A stretch of DNA of 64,000 nucleotides. Source: Larix kaempferi. Taxonomy: Eukaryota > Streptophyta > Pinopsida > Pinales > Pinaceae. Both the position numbers and the translations under genes were made by a program. Positions 10,753-23,117 of this stretch are shown here, one piece after another. Every line of letters begins with the position of its first letter. Within the stretch, counting starts at the first letter, position 1. The DNA is taken from assembly GCA_027924585.1 (NCBI GenBank), contig BSBM01000152.1:1-64000 (forward strand). Direction: 5' to 3'. The notes under the pieces are model-generated. The model had not been told where the DNA came from, made no database searches, and was given only the letters and a program-made list of their open reading frames with translations.

Positions 10753-12290
10753 CGGGGAAAAGCAATGACTCTAGAGCATGACTCATTAATGAAGAACAAG
10801 ACTTGGACTCTTGTTCATCTTCCTCCTGGAAATAATTTAGTTGATTATGAATGGATTTATAAAAAACAATTACCGTAGAAGGATATATTGAAAAGTATAA
10901 AGCCCGATTAGTAGCTAAATTGTTTTCTCAATATGAAGGTATAGATTATACTGAAACATTTGCTCTAGTTGCAAAAAATGAACACAAGGAGAACCATACT
11001 TTCTCTTGTTGCACCTTATCAATGTGAAATTCACCAAATGGATTTCAAGAGTTCCTTTTTGAATGGTGATCTTTATGAAGATATTTATATGCAACCACCA
11101 ACTAGTTTTATCACTGCTAAAAAATCAAGTTTGGTATTCAAATTAAACAAGTCTTTATATGGTCTTAAAAATGAACCTAGATCTTGGTATGAAAAATTGT
11201 ATACTTATTTCTTGAAGAATGGTTTTAAGCGGTGTAGATCTTATCCAAATATGTATGTTAAATTTTTTTATGATGATGTCCTCATTGTGGCAGTTTATAT
11301 GGATGATATAATCCTCAATGTTATCCAACTTTCATTAATATAATACATGAAGAATAATCTTAAGCATCAAATTGAAATGATAGATTTATGCCTATTGCAT
11401 TATTCTTTGGCTCTTTAGATTTGGTATATGGATGATGGTATCTTCCTCTCTCGGCCTAATTATGCTTTAGATTTACTAGCACAGTTTCATATGAGTGATT
11501 GTAAGACTTCACCAACACCATTTCAATTTTTAGTAAATTTAATTGTTGATTGTGATAATCCTCTTGTTGATGCTACTCTTTATTTCCATCTTGTGGGGAG
11601 TTTTATATATTGATCTACAACATGCCTAATTTCTCTTTTGTTGTCAACATGATATCCAGGTTTATGAAAAAGTCTCACGAAATCCATTGGAAGGTAGCAA
11701 AGAAAATTATCATATATTTACAAGGTGCATTACATTATGGTGTTTTCTATTCTAACAGGGATACATTTTCACTTCTTAGTTGTATATATTTTAATTGGGG
11801 AGGGAATAATTTAAATCAAATTTTTATGGTGGGGTACATCATTCATCTTGATTCAGGTCCAATTTCATGGTCTAGTAAGAAGTTGATAACTCTTGAACTA
11901 TTTATGAAATAGAGTACACAAAATCTAAGGAAGCAACTAAAGAAGAAGTGTGGATCCAACATGTTCTTACAAATATTGGACTGGTTCAAAAGTCTCCTAC
12001 TGAGTTAAGATGTGAAAATCATACTGTAATTCAGCTTGCATATAATCCAGTGTATCACTCCAAGAACAAACGCATTGACCTTGATACTCATTACATTCAA
12101 AATCTTGTTGTAGATAGTGTTATTTGTTTGGATTCTCATCCCATGGAATAACAAGCAACAAATATCTTCAGCAAATCCATGATAGAAGCAAATTTTGTGC
12201 ATCTTCAAAACTTGTTGGGAATATTGGAAGTCGTTGTCATGGGGGAATGTTAATGTAATGCCATATTCCTCCATGTGTGTTCCTTATCCC
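10753..12290 (+). pseudogene. Copia B reverse transcriptase and RNase H relic
   Basis: RT begins near 10763 (MTLEHDSLMKNKTWTLVHLP), passes through several stops, then reads [20 protein letters not shown] and LNKSLYGLKNEPRSWYEKL. The polymerase box appears as YMDDII at about 11298-11315 (Tyr-X-Asp-Asp kept). RNase H is read in pieces: FMKKSHEIHWKVAKKIIIYL, SGPISWSSKKLITLELF, then VWIQHVLTNIGLVQ and HSKNKRIDLDTHYI. The order integrase then RT then RNase H makes it Ty1/copia. Confidence 0.8.
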
Positions 12291-12300
12291 TAATCATCAT

Positions 12301-12518
12301 TGAGGGGGAGTGTTGGAATGTGTAATGTTAATTTTGGAAGTGTAATGATATCTAGTGTGATGTCGTAAGACATTTTAATGTCTTATCTCGCAAAGGAAGG
12401 CATAATTCTCTCCATCTTATGTAAAAAGAGTTATCCCTCATGCATAATGGAGTAGTATTCTTCTATTACGATTCTTTATATGAGGTGGAAAATAATTTAT
12501 CCCACATGTATTATGGGT
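12301..12518 (+). repeat. Copia B polypurine tract and truncated 3' LTR
   Basis: The purine run TGAGGGGGAG (12301-12310) precedes TGTTGGAATGTG, the LTR start at 12311. Matching with the 5' LTR continues to about 12518, where gypsy G begins. The rest of the LTR is not present within the window. Confidence 0.8.
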
Positions 12519-12559
12519 TGAGTAATATCTCGAATTTTGACTAACTATTTCTGATGTTA

Positions 12560-12960
12560 TATATTGGGCTTAAAACCCCAACACATATGATTATTTTTTA
12601 TTATTGGGCATAAGCCCTAGTGCACATGATTCACTTCTTTTATAGATTTACATATTGGGCGTGGACCCTAACTGATGTAGATTATTTTTATATACTGGGA
12701 AAAAGGCCCCAATGTATTGATTTATGTTTTATTATGATAATTGGGTACAAACCCTAATATACTGAGATGATCTTTTGTGACATACTGTGCAGAGTTATGT
12801 TTACATGATTGATTTATACAATGTGTTGAACGTGGACTCAGGAACACACGGATGACATATGTACTCGGCATAATCCTTGATGTACCTAGAGGATTTTATT
12901 ACGTAATGGGCATAAATCCCCGACGTACATAGAGTGTTGGGCATAAGCTCTGGAGCACTC
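12560..12960 (+). repeat. Tandem units with TATTGGGCATAAGCCC core
   Basis: Six or seven diverged copies, spaced roughly 60-70 bp, of a unit containing TATTGGGCATAAGCCCTAGTG or close variants, often followed by a CATGATT-like tail. TGGGC and GCCC form a small inverted pair inside many units. They lie in U3, upstream of the TATA box. Confidence 0.6.
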
Positions 12961-13424
12961 CAAGATTGATAATGAATACCAGATCCGAGGCCATTTGTAC
13001 ATTCTAGATGTGCTTCACAACCACATTCTAGTACTGGTGTTGAGCGGGATGCTCTGGAATTGCACTAGCGTAATACCCATGTGAGAGTGTTGAGTTAAAG
13101 CTCTGAAGAGCACTCGGGGTTACCTGGTTTTAAAAGTGTTGAGTCGAGAAGACTTTGAATAGCACTTATATTCATCACATTTATTTAAATTGGTTAAATG
13201 AATCATTTTCTAACTATCATCAAGGACTGCGGGAATTACCATGTTAAATGAGGGAATCCAACATGCAAGAGAGAGACCTAGAGGTACCTAACCTAGCCAA
13301 CTGTCCAAGCTTACCAGAAGACCCAGTCCAAAGAGTTGGACCTTGTACTTAATATTTAAAAATTGTATGTACATAATTAAATAAAAGAGTTACCATAATT
13401 AACTATTGAATAAATTAGATTTAT

Positions 13425-13648
13425 TTATTTTTAAAAGAAAAGATTTCTTATGTAAATAACATGCATAAAGATTATGCATAAGATGGTTCTCATGTTGTTA
13501 TTATTGTTAATATTATTAATAATATTATTATTATTTTTAAAAGAAAATATTACTTATATAAATAAAATGCATAAAGGATATGCATAAGATAATTCTCATA
13601 TTTGTTATTACTATTAATATTATTAATAGTATTATTATTATTTATGAG
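13425..13648 (+). repeat. Two-copy tandem duplication of about 113 bp, AT-rich
   Basis: The block starting TTTTTAAAAGAAAAGATTTC and ending in an AATATTATTAATAATATTATT palindromic stretch is repeated next to itself with about 10-15% changes. Both copies contain ATGCATAAAG and ATATGCATAAGAT motifs. Confidence 0.7.
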
Positions 13649-13807
13649 CTAACTTAAGATACATCTAATTATAACAAAATAAAGGTCCTAGATAAACTAG
13701 GAGTAATAAGTAATAAAATATCTTTCATAGATATTATAATTCAAATTAAATTAAAAATTGAATATTATTATTTAAACTCAAACAACTATATTCCAAACCA
13801 AACTCAC

Positions 13808-13817
13808 CTATATAAAG
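13808..13817 (+). promoter_or_regulatory. TATA box of gypsy G LTR
   Basis: CTATATAAAG is a good TATA box, about 1.29 kb from the LTR start. A GGGCAGATCCCAAGACAGGGATC segment with inverted GATCCC/GGGATC follows. If real, transcription would start near 13840, leaving about 3.1 kb of R plus U5. Confidence 0.55.
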
Positions 13818-16800
13818 AAGGGCAGATCCCAAGACAGGGATCATCTTTTCTACTATCATTCTCTTATGGTAACAGAAGATAATTATTCTGCAGAACTGAA
13901 GCAACCTACTATATTTTCCAGATCGGATTCAGTAGCTTACCCTAGGGCCTCTACTTCTCTTATTGCATGTTGGAACCAGCTTGGGGGGATCCAGTTAGAA
14001 CCAGGAATGGTCTAAGGGTCATGGTTGGGTGGAACATGGTAGTCCCAAAGTTATCCAGCTAAAGATCATCCTACAGTTTAGCTAGGTCCATACATTTTTC
14101 CATTAACTAGTGTTTGAGTGTGTCGGTTCTGCAAGGGAAGATTAAGCTTCAAGAACAAGGTATGAACTACAAATTTCCATACAATTCAATTAGATTTAGA
14201 AATTAAAGTAGGAATTATTATGTTGTATTCATGTTTCTTTACATTATAGTTTTTATTTATTTTATTTATGGAGCAAGGGCCAATTGGCATGGGCTCTCAA
14301 GGTTTACATTCTAGGATCAAATTTCATTTAATATTTTTGTTTAATTCAAGCTTCTGCCCTAAATGTTTCAAGGATCCAATAGGGCTAGCCTAGCTAGCCT
14401 GTGCTAAATACCTATATAGGTAGAATCACTATTGTCAAAACTTTTATTTAGAAGTGTCGATAGATGAACTATTAATCTCCACACAAAACAAAATCGCATT
14501 ATTCTTCCAAACCCTCATGCTGTACTTTTAATTTATTAAATTACAAGAAAGCTAGGGTTCAACTTTTATCCATTAAGAATCAAAACTTAGGATCTACGAA
14601 ACCAACAAAGTTGAAACTTAGTTTATCTCATTCATTATTTTTTTAAGCAATAGAAATAACACAGATCAAAACTTCGAAAACTACCCATCGACAAACCACA
14701 AACAAGATCGCTGGAATATTTAAACCTACAGCTTAAAGAAAACACCCACTGTGCATAAAATTCTCCAAGACAAACAACTATCAACATGAACCCCCTAGTT
14801 AGGTTTTCAGCATTTCGATGTACAGTTTAGCGTTCATTTTTACAAGATAGGACCCACGAAAGTTTTCACAAAGCCAACGCAATCAAACTCAGTCCTCTTT
14901 CTTAAAACAAATAAACAAAATCAACGCAGGTCAGGATATCAAAACTCTTTGCCAAACGTTTTAAAAAAGAAACATTTTATATTGTCGGTGTTGATAGATA
15001 CGTAGCATTAAGACCACATCATTAAACTTCTAGGAAAACAACTCTCAAGCACGATTTTCCCTATCTAGGGTTTCCAATACATTCAATTCTTCCTCAGCAG
15101 ATTTAAAACTTAAACTCGGACGAGACCCAAACATTTCAGAATAGACATCAAACGCATATCCTAGCTCCACAATTTTTCTTTTAAAATCAACCATTAAATA
15201 AAATCAACCCACAGATAGTTCAAAACAGAACTACACTATCTACAATTCATTTTCAACGTTTTATCAATAGAAATTCTTCATGCCAAAGCTAAAACGCAGA
15301 GTCCTCACCCTTAGGAATTACCAGGACATTTCCAAATCTTCCTCTCTGCCAATGGCACGATTTGTTTTTTCCACTTAAAACCCTACACCTAAATACTTAA
15401 AACGAAACTTACAGAAGTATCAACTTCAACAAACAGCGTGGCTCGAAAACACCAGCCGACATTTTAACTCATAGAAGCACATACTCAATGGAGAAAACGA
15501 CTTAAAATCGAACACCATCATATTCCATTCAAAATATAGAACAAAAATGTTGTGGGTAGTTCCCAGCGAAACTTTAAAGATGTTTATCCACAGATCCATA
15601 CATTCAATCCATCTACAGTATTGAAATTGAAACCCTCAAGGGTTTATTCTATCATTATTAAAAAATATATCATAAACATTAACTAGCAATTCACACTCCC
15701 GGGAGAGTCCAAAATCAACTTCACCATAACCATTTTCCCTCTTAACAAACGTCCAGGCCAGAAACGATATTATTTATAGCGAGCCCAAAGGGCACAACAA
15801 AGTTACATTTAAAAGATCAAGGCTACAGAACTTGCATTCATAGCTGCGATAGGAAAGGACGAATACTAGGAGGACCTGGGCTTACTCGTAAAACACCAAA
15901 ACCCCAATATTCCCATCACTTGCTGGAACCCAACACCGAGGATAACCATAACTTACAACCTACCAGTAAAGTCATAAAAATCCATGAGTTAAACTAGGTA
16001 AGAAACAAATACTTACAGGGTGAATAGTGAAGAAATTCTTTAAACTATGGGAGAAGTTTTACCTGTCACATAATCGTAGCTTTGTCCATCTACATTTTTT
16101 TTAGTAGCAATGAGTGCACTGACCATGAGCGTAGCTCAGGTCACAACACTATCAAAACCATACGCAGCAAGAAAATACCCTCAGCCAAAAACACAAAATA
16201 ACAAAGCGTAGTTGTGAATACCAAGGTAAAAACCCTCATTCCAAGCTGGCAACAAAACCACGTGAACATCACATGTAGCATTTAAAACTACAACCAACAT
16301 CCATTAGTGCTTCAATATTTTACCCATACAATATAGTTAAAGTAGTGATGGTATCAAACCCCATTCGTTTATGTGATGGCTTATTTGCAAGAGTTTGTCC
16401 TTAGACCCCTTTTCAAATCATAGCACTAGAACCCTTGTTAGGTAGTGGAACTAGGTGGTTTAGGAATGAGTTCCTTTTTTTATGTACATCTGCAAAAACA
16501 TGATCCCAGTAATGCTTTAGAAAAGAGTTGCTAAGTAAGCCCGGGAAAGCCCAAATATCCATTCCCTACCTCTCAACAGCCCGCTAGTAGTAGGACTACC
16601 AAATCAAGACATTCATACTCTTCTCAGAAAAGTCCATCAGGCCTGAATTGATAATATAAACAAGTTCAACTTTTAAATATGGAACCAAGCATGCATTTAA
16701 GTTAAAAGCAACGAGATAATTAAAGATGAACATTAAAAGTTGTACACTAGTATTAATCTAGTCATCTAGACCATCAATGTTGTGCTCACATTATCATACT

Positions 16801-16979
16801 TCATCGCTTCCACAAAAAACATACAAGACCAACTTTCATACAACACAGTTTCTCATTTCTTCAACAAAGACTTATGTAACTACAAAATACTGACGTTAAT
16901 TTGATATATATTACTGGTTAGACAAATGATAGCTGCAAAAGAAAATTTTTTATTTTTTACTGTTTTTAGGGACATTACA

Positions 16980-16996
16980 AGTGGTATTAGAGCCCA
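16980..16996 (+). other. Primer binding site of gypsy G
   Basis: After the LTR end comes AG, then TGGTATTAGAGCCCA, an initiator-Met tRNA complement with one change. The same two-base spacer is found in gypsy F. Confidence 0.7.
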
Positions 16997-17161
16997 GCTA
17001 CAATACTAAGTGACCTATTCGGCTCATTACAAGAAGAACACCCACTTCAAATACTTATAAATAAAAAACATACATTTATGTTTTTATTTTATATGTATAT
17101 ATGAACTAACAGATTTATGTTCTTAACATTGATAGGACAATACAGGTACAATCAGAGTCTG

Positions 17162-18430
17162 AGTATGAATACAAAAAAAAAAATAGTAGCATACATGGGA
17201 ATTTGAACTCACCACCATGAGAGCAAGAAATCATCGTGGAATTAAACTTAGATTTAATGAAATCAATACAACATTTGAAAAATAAGTTGCAGAATTTCAA
17301 GGATGATAATATGCAGGAAAGACGGGAACAACATGCCATAAATCAAGCTCTAGTTCAGAGCTTAACAGGGGCAAGGTCCCATGGACAGTCCACCCAATCA
17401 GCTAACAAAACCAAGGAAAAGAACAGTCACACAAAAAGGTCCAGCAGTCCTACAAAGGATATGCAGGAAGAACACATACCTGATTATATGGAAGAAGACT
17501 GTAAAATCTCCTCCAATGAGGATGACTCACCTTCCCCTTGCAATAAAAGGAGGAAGAATGATGACGGTTTACAAGGGGAATTCAGGAAAATGAAATCCCC
17601 AACTTATGACGGAGAGATAAATACTGGGGAGAAGGCTAAAGAGTGGTTGTTAGGGATGAACAAGTATTTCAAGGTCCACAACTATTCCAGTGAAATGCAA
17701 GCCCGACTGGCCATTTACAACCTAAATGGTAAAGCGGTCGGATGGTGGAGGGACTTGAAACACACCAAAGGACAGGAAATGAGGGACATAAAATGGGATG
17801 CTTTCAACAAAATATTTCAAGATAAATACATGTCTAAAATATTCTTTCACAAGAAGTTCAAAGAATTCCATGAATTAAAAATGGGATCCCTAACCATGGA
17901 AGCTTTCATCAACAGATTCTTAGATCTATTGCATTGTGTTCCTTACATAAAGGATGAAAATGTCAAGATACAACAATCTTGGGATGTCTACCACAAAATT
18001 TTAGAGAGAAGATTGAATTCGACATGCCCAAAACCTTAGACGTGACATTACACAAAGCAAGACTCTGTTATGAACATGGATAGCCAAGGAATGATAACAG
18101 AAATAGAAACAGAGATAGGTTCAGAACCTTTTCAGACAACCGAAGACCAGGCTTTAGACCACCACCTTACTGAAAACAAAACAATAGTTCCCCCCCCAAC
18201 AAAGGCTTCAACCAACCTCATGCACGGCCAAATGCACCCCCACCGCAAGCCAACAGACCAAATTTCAACAAAGGGGAAAAGGCTTCCCTACCAACCATTG
18301 TTGGAAATGCCAAGAACCCCACTACTTCAGAGATTTCCCCAACAATACAGACGGATTTTTACACAATGTCCAAATGAACCCTACAATAGGGGACATGGAA
18401 AGAACACCAAGAATTTATGCTGCACTTGAT
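17162..18430 (+). pseudogene. Gypsy G gag
   Basis: The true start probably lies near 17165: the opposite-strand F element has an MNAERDDSQHGNLNSPP start, and here MNT followed by an A-run frameshift and HGNLNSPP can be read. The main open frame runs 17236-18039 (267 codons): a coiled, charged N-terminus, an acidic/basic linker, then the gag core with EWLLGMNKYFKVHNY, NLNGKAVGWWRDLKH and FQDKYMSKIFFHKKFKEFHE. A frameshift near 17970 is followed by the rest in another frame (PKTLDVTLHKARLCYEHG). The region 18070-18430 is a low-complexity Pro/Thr linker, where the zinc knuckle should be but is not clearly visible. Confidence 0.75.
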
Positions 18431-18990
18431 GGCCGGCAAGCAAACCACCAGGACACTATGGTTGAAATTGAGGGTAAGATCTCAAACACAGCCATTTCAA
18501 TTTTAATAGATCCCGGTGCATGCCGAAGTTATGTCTCCCCTAAGATTGTTGATACTTGTAAGTTAAACCGAGTGAGTCACGAGAAACCATGGCTAGTACA
18601 ACTAGCCACTGGCACCAAACGAAAAGTCTCTGAACTAGTTAAAATTTGTGAGATAGATTTGAACGGGTTCCCAAATAGGGTGGATTTAAATATCCTACCA
18701 CTAGGATCATACGATATACTTATATATATGGATTGGTTGGAAGAACATCATGCCCTGCTTGACTGCTTGAACAAGTCAATACTATGCACGGATAACAAAG
18801 GGAATCAGAAAACGATTCAAGGTATACCTAAGAAAGTCTACGTAAGATAGATATATTCCTTATAAGCAAAGAAATGCGTAAGAAAGGGTTGTAAACTCTT
18901 TGTAGTCAACATCCAAACAGTAGAAGCAAATAGGAAACAGAAGTTCAAAGACTTCCCAGTCCTTGTACAATTCAAGGATGTATTTATCGA
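18374..18990 (+). pseudogene. Gypsy G protease and truncated RT start
   Basis: An open frame 18374-18850 holds the aspartic protease: AISILIDPGACRSYVSPKIV (active-site Asp kept, usual DSG read as DPG), WLVQLATGTKRKVSEL, and LPLGSYDILIYMDWLEEHHA. After a stop, EMRKKGCKLFVVNIQ and FPVLVQFKDVFIEEITG correspond to the segment just before RT. Homology ends at about 18990 in mid-domain, so the element is cut there. Confidence 0.75.
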
Positions 18991-20057
18991 GGAAATAACT
19001 GGTATTATCACCCAAAACGTACCCCAAGGTTGCGGGGAGGTAGAATTGGGGTAACCACTAACAACTTTACACTTGTGCTACTGACCCAGCACAGTCAGGG
19101 AGGGATCTCTCAATACTTCATAAAAGACCGAAAATAATCAAAGTTGTCAACAATGAGAAAACAAACCAGCCTTCAATACTCAAGATATACATTCAAATCA
19201 TACACAAAAGGTTAGACTTTTGATGGGACAAATAGTGTGAAAGTGTTGGAGGGATAATCACAAGGAAAAAAAATTGGGCAATGGAGTCAAGGCGTTATAC
19301 ATAAAAAAGATAATAGTGTCGTAGTGTGAACTATTAAAACAGAGGCAAGGTAGCCACCCTCTTGCCATCATAATGCTATTTTTTGGTGGTAAAAGAAGAA
19401 AATAAGAATAGACCATTGATATGAGCATCCATCAAAGATGAATTTTATATCAACTTTAGTAGCAATATTGAGTGAATACCGGAGATAATAACCATAGCTT
19501 GTTTGCAAGAATTCTAAGCTATTATACACTGATCTTAGATATGAAAGGAAAAACATAATGCAAATGCATAATAGGAAGTACAAGCACATAGAGAATAAAG
19601 AAAAAACTGACTACAAGTAAAGAAACATACGAATCTTTGCAAAACAGTCTAGCATAGGCACTGCACATCACATTAATATAAAAGTCTCAAAACCAGACTT
19701 GCCCCTCGAGCCTTAGCCAAATGATTTTCCAACCCTTAGTTATTCTATTACAATGATATTTATAGGGCCTTTTCCTCGAATTGGTCCTTAGGAAACAGTT
19801 AAATTATGCTGCCACCTTGACAGCCTAAAAAATTGGGAAATATTACATATGTGTCAAGTTCAAAACAGACTGATTAAGACGGGAAACATAAATACCATGA
19901 GTGGGATGCCACCCTACTCTCGAGCCTTCAATTGGCCCTGCGAATCAAAGAAGTTTTCCACCTTAAAAAATTTGTCCTCTTGCGACTCTTCTGCTAGAGG
20001 GGGAGGTATCGTTTCCTCAGTGGGGATCACGGAATCCTTGAGAATCTCTGTGTCCTG
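18991..20057. other. No gene seen; possible 3' region of a minus-strand element
   Basis: From 18991 the sequence no longer resembles gypsy. Only short chance frames are present. It lies downstream of the broken minus-strand ORF that ends at 20058, so it may be that element's 3' untranslated or LTR sequence, but no second copy or clear ends were found. Confidence 0.3.
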
Positions 20058-20905
20058 CTAGATGTCTCGCTCCTCTTCAGGAGTCTCCTCCTTTCCTCGA
20101 CGTCGGACTCTTTTGTATACCTGTATCCCTTCGGGATCCTCATCTTCGCAAGCGGTGCTAGTATCCACATGGTCGAATACCATAGGAGACGAAGGAGCGT
20201 GTTCCTCTTCCACCTCAGCCCACGCCTGCTCGGGCATAAAAGCCACTTCGGATTCTTGCTCCTTCTCCATGACCGGTCTTTAACTGAAATATATCTGAGC
20301 TTCTAGGTGCACCACCTTTTCCATACACCGATGTCGAACAGGGGACGCAAGGACCATATCCATAACTGTCGTGATAATGACAACAGATACGTGTGGTCAC
20401 ATTCACCATGATGCCCTGACAGAACCTCCCAATTGAGCGATAATGATGCCCAAGGCTCGAGCTAACGCAAAACATGCTTGGAAAAGATCTCCAGATAGAC
20501 GGAGAAGTATATGACGGCGTTGAGGTGGCCCTCGTCCCATCTGCAATCATTTGGGTGGCAGCAGAGATGCACTTTAAGCCGTCGATCCGCATCCTCTGTC
20601 GTCAGCCAAACTACAACCTACCATGCCTGCTAACACTGTGCTAGCGCTTATAGCGCCTCCAACTTAGCAATTCCATCGCCTCTACAAATTTGGAGGCTGA
20701 CATCTTTAGCCTTCTGTATCAAATTTAATACAGGCGGCTGGAATGGCCTGGTGGTTCCCAGGGAGAAAACCCACCCCTACGCAGCGATGACGGACTTCCT
20801 TAGAACAAACCCTCGGAATAGGGCAAGCTGAACCGCTCTATGCACATCCGAACCCTCCAATTTATTTTTAATTCCAGGCACCGACAGCCGATACCCCGTA
20901 TCAAA
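20058..20905 (-). pseudogene. Unrecognised minus-strand ORF relic, C-terminal part
   Basis: Read on the minus strand with several frameshifts, one protein-like sequence runs from about 20905 to 20058: YRLSVPGIKNKLEGSDVHRA, then VQLALFRGFVLRKSVIAA, later WDEGHLNAVIYFSVYLEI, FQACFALARALGIIIAQLGG, and a clean last frame (20058-20270) that is very acidic, then basic (EQAWAEVEEEHAP, DEDPEGIQVYKRVRRRGKEE). I do not recognise it with confidence. The GC and codon composition is higher than in the surrounding DNA, which argues that it was once coding. It probably belongs with the N-terminal part at 22451-23117. Confidence 0.45.
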
Positions 20906-22450
20906 TGCATCCAAGCCCCATCTTCTTAAGCGATTTTAATTCTAACCCCTCTAGAACCTGATTCTTCATCCATTCCTAGCCATAAACAGGCTTATATTTG
21001 TAAAAAACAGCGGCTATGAAGCCCTACCTGTCCTTGGGAAACCCTGAGAAAGAATTCTCCTATTGCTTTCTTCATCTTCCACATGCCCGGAGGCTTCTGA
21101 CCTTGATATGTCCCAAGACACAAATGTCAACTTTCGTGTGCGTTTTTATATATATAACCTCTTTCCTTTTAAACTTTGGTCTTTTTGTTGGTTGTCCACC
21201 TCTCTCATCTGGTGATCTTTTATGCAATGATCTCGACCGTCAGATCTGGTGTCCCTTTATCTAATTTGACATCCCGTCCATATCAGCTGCCGGATCACTT
21301 CCTGTGCTTCAATCTCCACCGTCTATCCCTAGTACCCCGTGTGTCCACCAAGCAGTATTGCATCCCTCTAAACCGGTCTTCATTATCGCTCATCCCCTTT
21401 GCGACAAGTTCTGGTGCTGACACCTGGAAAATGCTTTTTCCCATCGCAACCACCATTTCGTCTATCCGGCGTGCATCTCCCCGATGCGACAATCAAAGAT
21501 GACCGTCGATCTTCCGCAAGACAATCTAAACCGTTCCTTTGTCACATTGCACTTACACCTTTCTGAACTCTGAACTTTAACCGTATGATCCTTCTTGGCT
21601 TACCTTGGCTGTCCATGTGGCCCATGACTTACCTCTCTTCCTAGGCGATATCGCATCCCTGTGAGCCGGTTTTACATACCGCTTACCTTGCTTGCGATGC
21701 ACCCTTCTTCCACCACCTATCTGCTGGTATTACCCATCGCAACCACCTATCTCCCCTTGTGCCCCGTACAGTTTGGCTATGTGATCACCAACGAGGGTCA
21801 TAGATCTCCCACTCACGCCCGATCAATGGTGGGATCAGCACGATAATTAACCCTTGAAATATTTGGCCTCGGACTATAGACTTTGGCTCCTTTTTGGTTA
21901 TTTTGGTCATGTTTTTGCCTTTCTTTTGGAATTTTCTTTAGGCCTATTTATACTTGACACCCCCAGGTTAAATTTCTCATACCTTAGCACCTAACCATGG
22001 AAAAATAAGGCAATTTTAGGCTTCCTCCAAGGGATCTTCAAGATTTTTGTCCATCACACCATGCCACTCATGCTGCAAAAACTAGGTGCTAATAGCTGGC
22101 TCCAACTAGGGATGTTATCCTCCCCGCGAAGTAGCAAAGAACTTCGTACACCAAGTGACTGATCTATTGGGCGGCTTCTGCAAGAAAATATTCCCTGTAG
22201 AACACTTTCTTGGTGAAAAACATTTGAAGGGTTTTCCTGGAAGCATTCACAGAAAACATATGGGGAATTTTTTTGTGAGGTGTACCCTGTGGCAACCTTT
22301 AGCCAAGCTAAAAATGCCTTTCCATATTGCAAACTGAAAATATATGCAAGCCAAAACGCAAAACTGAAACTGTACATTTTGAAAACAAACTAGAAAAAGC
22401 AGAAAGAGATGCCTGCCATGTCAAGCTTATTTATATAAAGAATACTCTAC
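20906..22450. other. Unclassified segment within the broken ORF region
   Basis: Relatively GC-rich, with overlapping chance frames on both strands (for example 21176-21502 plus, 22054-22377 minus) and no motif I recognise. It may be an insertion that separates the N- and C-terminal parts of the minus-strand relic, or a badly decayed middle of it. No terminal repeats or target duplication were found. Confidence 0.3.
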
Positions 22451-23117
22451 TTGAGAGGCTGCAGCTCTAGGTTATACAAAAATGCCAGTGTAACCATTCA
22501 AGCAACCGACACCCCAGGTGGGTCTTCTCATCATGCCTGACTAATTTTAGAACGAGGGTCAATGCAACTAGGCAATGGTGACGGGCGAGGACCCCTCGAG
22601 TGAAACCAAAACATTTACTCCAGCTGCGGAAATATTCCATATATTCTGCCAATGGATCTTATAAAACATGGTACACTCTACCCTCCTCTTGCATCCCAGC
22701 CGATTTTATTTCAGAGGAGCTATAAGTAGGCCGTTTAGTTTCCCAGGTGTTCATGTCATGTCTATGGCTTACGTACTTTTGACAAAATCTAATCAGGACC
22801 CGAAAATCAGGCCTACCGAAACCCATGTATGACCTGGTGAGACTGAAACGAACAACTTCGAGCAACTCTCTGTGACGTGGCATGTGCTCACCAATCATGA
22901 AATACTGTTGGGCCAAATCCCAACTCTGAAGCATGTCTGATAGCAATGAGATTTGGGATCTCATCCCCTGAATCTCAAAGCACTTGAGTAAACCAGAGTT
23001 CCTCAAGGCATCCACGCATTGTGGATTGTTGGCAGCTTGTTCATCTTCTATCTCATGTTCTCGTTCTCGCCACTCTAAAACCATGTTCGCTAGCAAGAAA
23101 CTTGCCAAGAAGGACAT
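22451..23117 (-). pseudogene. Unrecognised minus-strand ORF relic, N-terminal part
   Basis: The frame 22659-23117 begins MSFLASFLLANMVLEWRERE and continues with NNPQCVDALRNSGLLKCFEI, MRSQISLLSDMLQSWDLAQQ and YFMIGEHMPRHRELLEVVRF. After a shift it continues in 22467-22652 with EYMEYFRSWSKCFGFTRGVL. The layout (Leu-rich segment, an Arg-Ser-Gln motif, Trp-Asp, then F-x-I-G-E-H) reminds me of plant-mobile-domain-like or unnamed retroelement ORFs, but this is a weak impression. The start at 23117 is the first ATG of the open frame. Together with 20058-20905 it may have been one protein of several hundred residues. Confidence 0.45.

Larger units (their letters stand above)
3961..12518 (+). mobile_element. 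Copia B: decayed Ty1/copia retrotransposon with two nested DNA elements
   Basis: The element is identified by a 5' LTR end and primer site at 6725/6726, a gag-protease-integrase-RT-RNase H order read in broken frames from 7390 to 12290, and a polypurine tract plus LTR start at 12301/12311. The 5' LTR is split by a 2.26-kb foldback element (4031-6287), and the integrase by an 850-bp hAT-like element (8929-9778). The 3' LTR is cut after 208 bp by gypsy G. Stops and frameshifts occur in every domain, so it is long dead. Confidence 0.85.
12519..16979 (+). repeat. 5' LTR of gypsy G (about 4.46 kb)
   Basis: The start is placed at TGAGTAATATCTCG (12519), comparable to the TGTAATATCCC start of F's LTR, where copia B sequence breaks off. 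The end GGGACATTACA at 16979 is followed by AG and the primer site, the same junction as in F. LTRs of more than 4 kb are unusual. It includes tandem arrays near 12560-12960 and 13425-13648, and a TATA box near 13808. The rest (about 13850-16970) shows no genes. The start base is approximate. Confidence 0.75.
12519..18990 (+). mobile_element. Gypsy G: 5' part of a long-LTR Ty3/gypsy element
   Basis: The element consists of a 4.46-kb LTR, an iMet primer site at 16982, gag and protease, and the first residues of RT, after which it stops at about 18990. RT, integrase and 3' LTR are absent. Gag, protease, primer region and LTR landmarks (ACATTACA end, repeated gtgttgag/ctctggagcac units, a GGTTGGGTGGAACATGG block) match gypsy F on the other strand, so F and G belong to one family. 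Confidence 0.8.

Noticed and set aside
21176-21502. 108-codon plus-strand ORF as a host gene
   Set aside because: Overlaps open frames on both strands in a GC-richer block; no motif, no flanking gene structure.
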